Source of the DNA: Streptomyces xanthophaeus
Lineage (GTDB): Bacteria; Actinomycetota; Actinomycetes; Streptomycetales; Streptomycetaceae
DNA: 64,000 nt
Assembly (NCBI RefSeq): GCF_030440515.1
Contig: NZ_CP076543.1
Location: forward strand, 1,736,001-1,800,000
Reading direction: 5' to 3'
Made by a program: the position numbers and the translations under genes. Each line of letters starts with the position of its first letter. The first letter of the stretch is position 1. Under the pieces are notes generated by a model. The model saw only the letters and a list, made by a program, of their open reading frames with translations. It had not been told where the DNA came from and ran no database searches. Below, piece by piece: positions 52,396-63,221 of this stretch.

Positions 52396-55300
52396 ATGTC
52401 GCCGTTGTCGGCCGACAGTCTTCGCCTGCCCGGAATCAGAAAGGCCCGCGCGAGACGCATGGGCCTTGCCGGGCGCACCAGCATCACGGTCTCCGTGATG
52501 CTGGTCGCATCTCTTCTGCCCACTCAGGCCTGGGCCGCGCCACCGGGTGACCGCACCGGAGTGCAGCTACCGGGCCTCCAGGAGGACCTCAAGGCCAAGC
52601 TCGACAAGGTCGAGGCCGCAAAGCTGGAGGGCTGGTCCGGAGCACCGGTCCAGCCTCCGGCCGAGTACGAACCGTCGAAGGTCACTCCGCCCACCGCCGG
52701 TACGGCGAACGTCGCTCTGGCCGGCGACCAGCTGGTCCAGGCGGGATCTCTGCCGATCAGCATCGGCAAGGCCTCACCGACGGAGACCAACCCGACCCCT
52801 CCGACCCCGTCGGGCACGTGGTCGGTGGCGGTCGAGGCCCGGGCGGTGACCGAAGCCGCGAACATCGACGGTGCGCTCATCAAGGTCACGCCTCCGGCCG
52901 AAGGCTCGACCCCGGTCGACGTGCAGCTCGACTACAAGCAGTTCAAGGACCTGTACGGCACCGAGTGGTCGTCGCGCCTGGAGCTGAGGATGCTCCCGCA
53001 GTGCTTCCTGACCACCCCGTTGGTGCCCGAGTGCAACACGGCGAAGGCCGTCCCGAGCACGAACGACCCGGCGACGGGCACGGTCCGTGCGACCGTCGAC
53101 CCGGCGAGCGCGCCCGGACAGGGCCTGCGCACCATGGCCGTCGGTGGAGGCGGCCCGATGGTGCTGGCCGCCTCCGACTCCGGTTCGGGCCCCGGCGGAA
53201 CCTATAGCGCCACCCCCCTCGCTGCCTCCGGCAGCTGGTCGGCCGGCGGCAACAGCGGCGACTTCTCGTGGACCTATCCGCTGGGCACACCCGCCCCCGC
53301 GGCCGGGCCCGTGCCCAAGCTCGCGTTCACGTACTCCTCGCAGTCCGTGGACGGGAAGACGTCCGTCGCGAACAGCCAGGCCTCCTGGATCGGCGACGGC
53401 TGGGACTACCACCCCGGCTTCATCGAACGCCGGTACCGCACCTGTTCGGACGACCTCAAGGCCACGCCCAGCAAGCCGAACAACGACAACGCCACGGACA
53501 AGAAGAAGAACGATCTGTGCTGGGCCGGCGACAACATGGTGATGTCGCTCGGCGGTAGCAGCACCGAGCTCGTCCGTGACGCCACCTCGGGTCAGTGGGT
53601 CCCCGCCGGGGACGACGGCTCCAAGGTGGAGCGCAAGACCGACGCGAACGTCGCCAACGGAGCGAAGGACGGCGAGTACTGGGTCGTCACCACCCGTGAC
53701 GGCGTCCGCTACCACTTCGGCCGCCACGACGTCGACGGCGCCGGTACCCGAGCCGTGACCGACTCCGTCTTCACCGTCCCGGTGTTCGGCAACCACCCCG
53801 GCGAGCCGTGCTACCAAGCCGCCTTCGCCGACTCCTCCTGCAACCAGGGCTGGCGCTGGAACCTCGACTACGTCGAGGACCTCCACGGCAACGCGATGAT
53901 CATCGACTGGAAGAAGGAGACCAACCACTACGCCAAGAACGAGAAGTTCCAGGCGAAGGTCCCCTACACCCGCGGCGGCTACCCCAGCCAGATCACCTAC
54001 GGCCTGCGCTCCACCAGCCTCTCCGGCGCTCCGGCCGGCAAGGTGGAGTTCACCGTCGACGAGCGGTGCATCAAGGAGGGCTCGGCCAAGTGCACGGACA
54101 CCGAGTTCGAGTCGAAGAACTACGGTGACAAGCAGGCCTGGTGGGACACCCCGTCGTCCCTGCACTGCAAGGCCGACGCGAAGGACTGCTTCAGCACCTC
54201 GCCGAGTTTCTGGACGCGCAAGCGCCTGACCGCCGTCACCACGTACGGCCAGCGCACCGACGGGTCCACCGACCTCTCGCTCGTCGACCGGTGGAACCTG
54301 GCCCAGTCCTTCCCCAAGCAGCGCACCGACACCCACCCGCCGCTGTGGCTCGAGTCGATCACCCGCACCGGCTTCGGCACCACCAAGGACACCAACGGCA
54401 ACCAGGAGAGCACCTCGCTCCCGCCGGTGTCCTTCCTCGCGAACGTCCAGGACATGCCCAACCGGGTGGCCACGGGTCCAGGCGACGCCACCCCGGACTT
54501 CGACCGCCTCCGCGTGGAGACCATCCGCACGGAGACCGGCAACGAGATCTACGTCGACTACTCCGCCCCCTGCGCGGTCGGCACCACGCACCCGAAGCCG
54601 GAGGAGAACACCACCCGCTGCTTCCCGGTCCACTGGTCACCCGACAGTGATCTGGAGAAGCCCCCGCTGGCCTGGTTCAACAAGTACGTCGTCGAGCGCG
54701 TGGTCGAGAAGGACCGCGTCGCCCGCCAGCCCGACGTCGTCACCAGCTACACCTACGAGGGCGGCGCCGCCTGGGCCAAGGAGACCGACGAGTTCACCAA
54801 GCCCGAACTGCGCACGTACGGACAGTGGCGCGGCTACTCCTCCGTCGTCACCAAGGGCGGCGTGACGGCGAACACCGGCAAGAGCGACGCGACGGCCGAA
54901 TCCCAGACCCGCACCTACTTCTTCCGCGGCATGTCCGGTGACGCGGGACGCCCGAAGGTCACGATCAAGGACTCCACGGGCAAGGAGACCCTGGGTGAGG
55001 ACCTGACCCACTACCAGGGCCGCACCGCCGAGGTGATCACCTACACCCAGGCCGGCGGCAGCGTCGACAAGCGCGTCCTCACCTGGCCCTCGAGCCAGAG
55101 GACCGCGACACGCCCCCGGGACGGAACCACCCCTCTCGAGGCCTACCGGGTCAACGACTCGCGCACGGACACGATCCAGTCGATCAGCGGCGGCCGCTTC
55201 CGTGTGGGGCGCTCCGTGAACACCTTCGAGTCCACCTACGGTCTCCTGGAGTCGGCCCAGACCGAATCGCGCAGCGAGGACGGCAGCGGCAGCTCGGTCA

Positions 55301-58300
55301 TCGCCGACCAGATCTGCACGGTGACGACCTACGTCCACAACCCGGCTAAGCACCTGATCGGCCTGCCTCAGCGGGTACGGGCCACCACGGGCGACTGCGC
55401 CCAGGCCGGGACCGCCGCGATGCTCTCCGACCTGCGCACGTCGTACGACGCGCTCAACGCTTTCGGAACCGCTCCGGTCAAGGGTCTGCCCTTCCAGATG
55501 GACAGCAACGACGCGGCGGGCACCGGCTGGGTCACCACCGCGAAGACCGAGTACGACGCACTGGGCCGAACGGTCAAGGTCTACGACCCGGCCGGCAACC
55601 CCACCTCCACCGTGTTCACCCCCGCCACCGGCGTCCCCTTCAGCACGAAGACGACGAACCCTCTGGGGCACACGCGCGTCGTCAAGAGCGACCCGGGCCG
55701 TGGCACCGTCCTTGAGGACATCGACACCAACAACCGCAAGTTCACCCAGGCCTACGACAACCTGGGCCGCTCCAAGGCCGTCTGGACCCCGTCGCAGAAG
55801 ACCACCGACCCGGCGTCCCAGACCTTCGAGTACCAGATCTCGGAGCACGAGCCCCCGGTCGTCACCAGCAAGACCCTCCGGGACAACGGCAGCTACGCCA
55901 CGTCCATCGCGATCTACGACGGCCAGCTGCGGCCGCGCCAGACCCAGGCGGATGCCCTGGGCGGCGGCCGTGTGGTCACGGACACCCTCTACAACGCGAA
56001 CGGCACCGTCCGGCAGACCAACAACGGCTACTACGCCGAGGGCCGCCCCAACGGAAAGATCTTCGTCCCGGAGAGCGTCTTCCACGTCCCGAACTCGACG
56101 AAGACGGCGTACGACGGCCTCGGCCGCCCCGTGCGCGCGACCACGCTCTACGCGGATGTGCCGCAGCACTCCAACACCAGCATGTACGAGGGCGACTGGA
56201 CACTGACCCGCACCGCCATGTCGGCGGACGGCCTCACCCCGCTCTCGGGCAGCCGTGCGGTCAAGACCTGGACCGACACGTCGGGCCGGACCTCGCTGAT
56301 CCAGCACTACACGGCGACCGACCTCACGACGTGGAAGGACACCGCCTACTCGTACGACCAGCGCGGCAAGCTGGCCAAGGTGACCGACCCGGTCGGCAAC
56401 AAGTGGACCTACACCTACGACGCCCGCGGCCGTATGACCTCTACGGGCGACCCTGATATGGGCACCACGGCATTCGGGTACGACAACCTCGACCGGAAGG
56501 TGTCCGTCACGGATTCCTCCGGACGGACGCAGTACACGACGTACGACGCACTCGGCCGTACCACCCAGATGCGCGACGACGCCCCGGACGGCCCCGTGGT
56601 CGCTTCCTGGACGTACGACACATTGACCGGCGCCAAGGGGCTGCCCGTCGCGTCCACGCGCTACGAGGGCCTGGTGGCCTACACCAGCGAGGTCACCGCC
56701 TACGACAGCGAGTACCGGCCGACCGGAACCAAGACCACGATCCCGGACGTGCCTGCCACCAAGGGTCTCGCCGGGACCTACGCGTACAGCACCACGTACA
56801 CCCCGCGCGGCCAGATCCAGTCGACGACCGTGCCGGCCACTCCGGGTGGCCTGGCAGCCGAGAAGCTGATCACCCGCTATGACGCCGACGGGATGGCCAA
56901 GACCATCTCGGGCTTGTCCTGGTACACCGCGGACGTCGTGTACAGCCCGTACGGCGAAGTCCTGCGCACGGCATCCGGCAATGCGCCGAACCGCGTGTGG
57001 ACGACCAACCTCCACAACCGCAACACCGGGCGGGTCGAGCAGTCGATCAGTGACCGCGAGACCGCCAGCCCGAACCGCGTTTCCGCGCTCTCCTACACCT
57101 ACGACACGGTCGGCAACCCGACCTCCATCACGGACACCCAGGCCGGTGGCCGCGTCGACCGCCAGTGCTTCGCGTACGACGCGGTGGGCCAGCTCACCAA
57201 GGCGTGGACGGGCAAGACCGCCGCATGCGCCGGGCCCTCGCTGAACGACGTCACCGCCGGTCCGGACGGCGACGGCTACTGGCAGGAGTACCAGTTCGAC
57301 AAGATCGGCAATCGCACCAAGCTGATCGACCACGACCTCACCAACCCGGCGCTGGACGACGAGACGAAGTACACCTACGGCGTCCAGGTCGCCGGGAACG
57401 CCTCCCTGCCTCCCGTCACGATCCAGCCCCACGCACTGTCCAAGGCCGAGAAGGCCACCAAGACGGCAACGTCCACGGTCAACTCGCTCTCGACCTACGA
57501 GTACGACGCATCGGGCAACACCAAGTCCCGGCGCATCGACGGTGACACCCAGGCCCTCAACTGGGACCGCCGCAGCAAGCTCACCTCGGCGAGCAGCCCC
57601 GGCATCGGCGCGGTGGCCGTCACCGGCATGGCGGGCAAGTGCATCGACGTCGCCGACGGGTCCAGCGCGGACGGCACGGCCGTCCAGCTCTACCCGTGCA
57701 ACACGACCGCGGCTCAGCAGTGGAAGCTGAGTGGTGACACCGTCCGCGCCCTCGGCAAGTGCCTGACGGCGCAGGGCGGCGATGCGGTCCTGGCGACCTG
57801 CGACGGCAGCGCCAAGCAGAAGTTCACCTACCGTCCCGCCGACAAGACGCTGTACAACCCGGCGGCCAACGCCTGCGTCACCGTCCCCAACGACAACCCC
57901 GTCGACGGCAACGACCTCGACATCTACACCTGTGTCGCGGGCGCCGTCGCCCAGCAGTGGAGCTTCGAGAACACCACCACCTACATCTACGACGCCTCGG
58001 GCAACCGCCTGATCGAGGAGACCGGCGGCTCCCGCACCCTCTACCTCGGCGACGCCGAGATCACCGTCAACAAGGCCGGTCAGGCCATGGACGCCGTCCG
58101 CTACTACGGCGGCCCCGGTGGTGTCACCACCACCCGCCGCACGGGGGGCAAGGCGACGGGGCACAAGCTCAACGTCCTGCTGTCCGACCATCACAACACG
58201 GCGACCACCTCCGTCGAGCAGGCCGCGGGCCAGAAGGTCTACCGTCGCAAGTCCGACCCGTACGGGAACGTCCGGGGGGCGGTGCCTGCCGACTGGCCCG

Positions 58301-59778
58301 GTGACCGCAGTTTCCTCGGCACGGGCGTCAACGACTCCACCACGGGCCTGACCCACATCGGAGCACGTGAGTACGACCAGAGCACCGGCCGCTTCATGTC
58401 GGTCGACCCGGTCATCGACATCACCGACCCGCTCCAGATGAACGGGTACACGTACTCCAACGGCAACCCCGTCAGCAATTGGGACCCGTCGGGTCTGCAG
58501 CTCGAAGAGTGCGCCAGTGGCATGTACGTGTGCACCAACCGGGGTACGCAGCCCATCAGCAAGGGCAGGAACTACGACCGGATCGTCTCCGAGAACATCG
58601 CCGTCATGGAGCAGGCGAGGATCAGGCGGCTGTACGCCGAGCACTACGGCTCGGCGAAGGCCGGCCAGGCGCATCAGTCGTACGACCGCGCCGTGGAGCT
58701 CTACACCTCGGGTCAGAAGTACGTCCGCAACACGAGCAATACCTCGAAAGAGGAGCTGCACAAGATCGGGGTCAAGTACGACCCGTCGAGCCACAGCGTC
58801 ACCAAGCAGGTCGCGTACAAGATGTACATGTACGGGGCGTCGATCGAGGACATCGAGTACTTCAGCGGGCACTACTGCGACTTTCTGGCATGCAACGGTC
58901 CGGTCGAGGCGGCGCTGACCGGAAACAACGTCGACACTCCCCTCTACGAACCGAACGCATCCGAACGTGTGGGCCGGGAACTCGCATCAGGTTTCGGCTA
59001 TCTGGCCGGAGGTGGCGGGAAACCCCAAACGAGGTGGTGCCCGAACAGCTTCGTCGCCGGCACCGAGGTCCTCATGGCCGACGGGTCCACGAAGCCGATC
59101 GAGCAACTCGAATCCGACGATCTCGTGCTGGCCACTGACCCCGAATCCGATGAGACCGCGGGGAAGGCCGTCACCGCAACGGTCCGCACCGAGGACGACA
59201 AGACCTATGTCGACATCGGTGTTCTGACGGTCGACGGGGTAAGCACCATCACCGCCACGGGCCACCACCCGTTCTGGGTCGAATCCCAGCAGGAGTGGCT
59301 CAATGCGGAGCTGCTCGAACCGGGAATGACCCTGCTTACGGATGCCGGGGCGTCGGTTTCCGTGGCCAGCACCCGCACCTATCAGGCCCGGCAAGCGACG
59401 TACAACATGACCGTCGCTGATCTGCACACGTACTATGTGCTCGCAGGCCACACCCCCGTCCTGGTTCACAATTGCCCCAAAAAGGCCTCGGGGAGCGCGG
59501 CCGGGCCGATCCCGATCCCCCGGGAGGTCAAGTACCACTTCACCGCTGTCAGGCAAGGAAACGGAATTCCGCAGCTGGACGACAACGGCGTGCAGAAGAT
59601 CTTCCGTGGTGACAAACCCACCCAGAGGCAGTGGGCAGGCTCACTGGAATGGGTCGTGCCGACCAACCGCCCTGGAAACGAAGTGAGGATCCTGCAGAAT
59701 CCGACCACGGGCGCCATGGGCTGGAGCGAAAACCACTACAAGACGATCCAGGAGTTCCCTGCCGGCTACGGCCAGTAG
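52396..59778 (+). CDS. RHS-repeat polymorphic toxin with ricin-B lectin, HINT and barnase-like RNase tip
   Basis: 2460 residues. Signal peptide about 1-47 (basic MGLAGRT, hydrophobic VMLVASLLP, cleavage after AWA). Next comes a long N-terminal shell region with WTYPLGTP and WIGDGWDYHPGFIE, then YD/RHS repeats (about 1000-1740). A ricin-type beta-trefoil is inserted at about 1745-1858 (GKCIDVADGSS, AAQQWKL, AQQWSFE). The RHS core is at about 1925-2036 (DHHNTATTSV to WDPSGL), followed by a 178-residue linker I do not recognise. The pretoxin HINT domain is at about 2215-2360 (CPNSFVAGTEV, TGHHPFWV, VLVHNC). The last ~100 residues are the toxin: SLEW, EVRIL and ENHY align with barnase DRIL and DHY, giving a Glu2418, Arg2431, His2447 triad. 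The next gene is a barstar homologue. Confidence 0.9.
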   Translation: MSPLSADSLRLPGIRKARARRMGLAGRTSITVSVMLVASLLPTQAWAAPPGDRTGVQLPGLQEDLKAKLDKVEAAKLEGWSGAPVQPPAEYEPSKVTPPTAGTANVALAGDQLVQAGSLPISIGKASPTETNPTPPTPSGTWSVAVEARAVTEAANIDGALIKVTPPAEGSTPVDVQLDYKQFKDLYGTEWSSRLELRMLPQCFLTTPLVPECNTAKAVPSTNDPATGTVRATVDPASAPGQGLRTMAVGGGGPMVLAASDSGSGPGGTYSATPLAASGSWSAGGNSGDFSWTYPLGTPAPAAGPVPKLAFTYSSQSVDGKTSVANSQASWIGDGWDYHPGFIERRYRTCSDDLKATPSKPNNDNATDKKKNDLCWAGDNMVMSLGGSSTELVRDATSGQWVPAGDDGSKVERKTDANVANGAKDGEYWVVTTRDGVRYHFGRHDVDGAGTRAVTDSVFTVPVFGNHPGEPCYQAAFADSSCNQGWRWNLDYVEDLHGNAMIIDWKKETNHYAKNEKFQAKVPYTRGGYPSQITYGLRSTSLSGAPAGKVEFTVDERCIKEGSAKCTDTEFESKNYGDKQAWWDTPSSLHCKADAKDCFSTSPSFWTRKRLTAVTTYGQRTDGSTDLSLVDRWNLAQSFPKQRTDTHPPLWLESITRTGFGTTKDTNGNQESTSLPPVSFLANVQDMPNRVATGPGDATPDFDRLRVETIRTETGNEIYVDYSAPCAVGTTHPKPEENTTRCFPVHWSPDSDLEKPPLAWFNKYVVERVVEKDRVARQPDVVTSYTYEGGAAWAKETDEFTKPELRTYGQWRGYSSVVTKGGVTANTGKSDATAESQTRTYFFRGMSGDAGRPKVTIKDSTGKETLGEDLTHYQGRTAEVITYTQAGGSVDKRVLTWPSSQRTATRPRDGTTPLEAYRVNDSRTDTIQSISGGRFRVGRSVNTFESTYGLLESAQTESRSEDGSGSSVIADQICTVTTYVHNPAKHLIGLPQRVRATTGDCAQAGTAAMLSDLRTSYDALNAFGTAPVKGLPFQMDSNDAAGTGWVTTAKTEYDALGRTVKVYDPAGNPTSTVFTPATGVPFSTKTTNPLGHTRVVKSDPGRGTVLEDIDTNNRKFTQAYDNLGRSKAVWTPSQKTTDPASQTFEYQISEHEPPVVTSKTLRDNGSYATSIAIYDGQLRPRQTQADALGGGRVVTDTLYNANGTVRQTNNGYYAEGRPNGKIFVPESVFHVPNSTKTAYDGLGRPVRATTLYADVPQHSNTSMYEGDWTLTRTAMSADGLTPLSGSRAVKTWTDTSGRTSLIQHYTATDLTTWKDTAYSYDQRGKLAKVTDPVGNKWTYTYDARGRMTSTGDPDMGTTAFGYDNLDRKVSVTDSSGRTQYTTYDALGRTTQMRDDAPDGPVVASWTYDTLTGAKGLPVASTRYEGLVAYTSEVTAYDSEYRPTGTKTTIPDVPATKGLAGTYAYSTTYTPRGQIQSTTVPATPGGLAAEKLITRYDADGMAKTISGLSWYTADVVYSPYGEVLRTASGNAPNRVWTTNLHNRNTGRVEQSISDRETASPNRVSALSYTYDTVGNPTSITDTQAGGRVDRQCFAYDAVGQLTKAWTGKTAACAGPSLNDVTAGPDGDGYWQEYQFDKIGNRTKLIDHDLTNPALDDETKYTYGVQVAGNASLPPVTIQPHALSKAEKATKTATSTVNSLSTYEYDASGNTKSRRIDGDTQALNWDRRSKLTSASSPGIGAVAVTGMAGKCIDVADGSSADGTAVQLYPCNTTAAQQWKLSGDTVRALGKCLTAQGGDAVLATCDGSAKQKFTYRPADKTLYNPAANACVTVPNDNPVDGNDLDIYTCVAGAVAQQWSFENTTTYIYDASGNRLIEETGGSRTLYLGDAEITVNKAGQAMDAVRYYGGPGGVTTTRRTGGKATGHKLNVLLSDHHNTATTSVEQAAGQKVYRRKSDPYGNVRGAVPADWPGDRSFLGTGVNDSTTGLTHIGAREYDQSTGRFMSVDPVIDITDPLQMNGYTYSNGNPVSNWDPSGLQLEECASGMYVCTNRGTQPISKGRNYDRIVSENIAVMEQARIRRLYAEHYGSAKAGQAHQSYDRAVELYTSGQKYVRNTSNTSKEELHKIGVKYDPSSHSVTKQVAYKMYMYGASIEDIEYFSGHYCDFLACNGPVEAALTGNNVDTPLYEPNASERVGRELASGFGYLAGGGGKPQTRWCPNSFVAGTEVLMADGSTKPIEQLESDDLVLATDPESDETAGKAVTATVRTEDDKTYVDIGVLTVDGVSTITATGHHPFWVESQQEWLNAELLEPGMTLLTDAGASVSVASTRTYQARQATYNMTVADLHTYYVLAGHTPVLVHNCPKKASGSAAGPIPIPREVKYHFTAVRQGNGIPQLDDNGVQKIFRGDKPTQRQWAGSLEWVVPTNRPGNEVRILQNPTTGAMGWSENHYKTIQEFPAGYGQ

Positions 59779-59817
59779 GTCAGGCTGACCGGCGTGTCCG
59801 GATGATCGACCCACCCG

Positions 59818-59847
59818 CCTGGGGGGCTCGCCTTCGAGCCCCCCAGG
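59818..59847. terminator. Hairpin terminator between toxin and immunity genes
   Basis: Perfect 12-bp stem (CCTGGGGGGCTC) with a 6-nt loop followed by CTCTTTCCTT, 39 bp after the toxin stop and 26 bp before the immunity ATG, on the plus strand. Confidence 0.8.
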
Positions 59848-59873
59848 CTCTTTCCTTGAATGGAGCCCCTCGC

Positions 59874-60713
59874 ATGACAGCCCCGAGCTCGCCCTGCACG
59901 TTCTCGATCCACGCGGACGACGACGCGGACACACACCTCGGCCATTTCAACGACATCCAGGGCTTCTTCGTCGGCCGAGCGCCTGCCCTCTCGGAATTCG
60001 ACGACACGGCGGCGGATACGGACGCAGGGCAGGGATCATGGCTCCGCCCTCGGCTGATCGGCCTGACCCCGTCACGAAGCATGGAGGAGGCGTGGAGCAG
60101 GGGCACCGAGGCGGCGAGAGACCTCGGCAACGCATGGATCAATGTTCATGACGCGCTCGGCCGGACCATCGGCTCCTATTTCGCGGGAAACGCGACGCTG
60201 GAGGATTGGACGGCCGGTGCCGACGGACTTATCACCGCCACTCTCACCGTTTGGCTCAGTGCGGAGCCGCACGAGAGTGCCCATGCCCTGTGGCAGGCCT
60301 GGAGGAACCAGGTGCCTGCGACCAGGAACGGCTGGACACGACTCCCTCTGGGCCGACGGGAGGGCTGGGTGGAAGTGGCCCGCATGCACTGGGGAAGGGC
60401 CACGGCCCCCACCGAGTCCCGGAGCGAATACACCCTCGACGGCGCCGACATTTGCGATCTCGCGAGTTTCTACTGCGCCATCGGCGAGACGATGAGAGGC
60501 CCGGGCGGATACTTCGGGAGCAACCTGGCAGCCCTGGACGACTGCCTCGCCGACGTGAGCGGTCCGACACCCCCCTTCCGGCTCGTGTGGGAGAGCTCGC
60601 AGGTGGCGATCGGCTCACTCGGCGGCCAGAGCACCTACGCCGCAGGCAAGTCCGTCCTTGACCTGATCGTCGAATGTCTCGAGGGACGCGGCGTGGTCGT
60701 TGAGTTCGCCTGA
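59874..60713 (+). CDS. Barstar-family immunity protein (two-domain)
   Basis: 279 residues from the ATG at 59874. The C-terminal ~90 residues (about 187-279) match barstar: DGADICDLASFYCAIGE, GPGGYFGSNLAALDDCLAD and FRLVWESSQVA, then LDLIVECLEGRGV. This keeps the hallmark GPGGYFGxNLdALdDcL helix-loop that plugs the barnase active site. The N-terminal ~185 residues (THLGHFNDIQGFFV to EGWVEVARMHW) are an uncharacterised module also found, as far as I recall, in other actinomycete barstar proteins. Directly downstream of a barnase-like toxin tip, so it is the cognate immunity protein. A terminator hairpin lies between the two genes. Confidence 0.88.
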   Translation: MTAPSSPCTFSIHADDDADTHLGHFNDIQGFFVGRAPALSEFDDTAADTDAGQGSWLRPRLIGLTPSRSMEEAWSRGTEAARDLGNAWINVHDALGRTIGSYFAGNATLEDWTAGADGLITATLTVWLSAEPHESAHALWQAWRNQVPATRNGWTRLPLGRREGWVEVARMHWGRATAPTESRSEYTLDGADICDLASFYCAIGETMRGPGGYFGSNLAALDDCLADVSGPTPPFRLVWESSQVAIGSLGGQSTYAAGKSVLDLIVECLEGRGVVVEFA

Positions 60714-63160
<2,447 letters not shown>

Positions 63161-63162
63161 TC

Positions 63163-63181
63163 CCGCCGGCCGTGCCGGCGG
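63163..63181. terminator. Short convergent hairpin
   Basis: 8-bp perfect stem (CCGCCGGC) with a 3-nt loop two bases after the geosmin synthase stop, between convergent genes. A weak terminator candidate. Confidence 0.5.
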
Positions 63182-63221
63182 AGGCGGGGCGGGGGCGCCT
63201 GCGCCGGGACACGGCCGTACG

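Noticed and set aside
54637..58872. A 1411-codon open frame on the minus strand inside the RHS gene
   Set aside because: It is antisense to the RHS repeats, its translation repeats VGDG/RVRR-type strings, and it has no recognisable domain or ribosome site.
59038..59478. Possible intein within the RHS protein
   Set aside because: The segment has intein-like HINT motifs but lies next to a C-terminal toxin tip with VLVHNC at the junction. That is the pretoxin HINT arrangement that cuts the toxin free, not a splicing element in a housekeeping protein.
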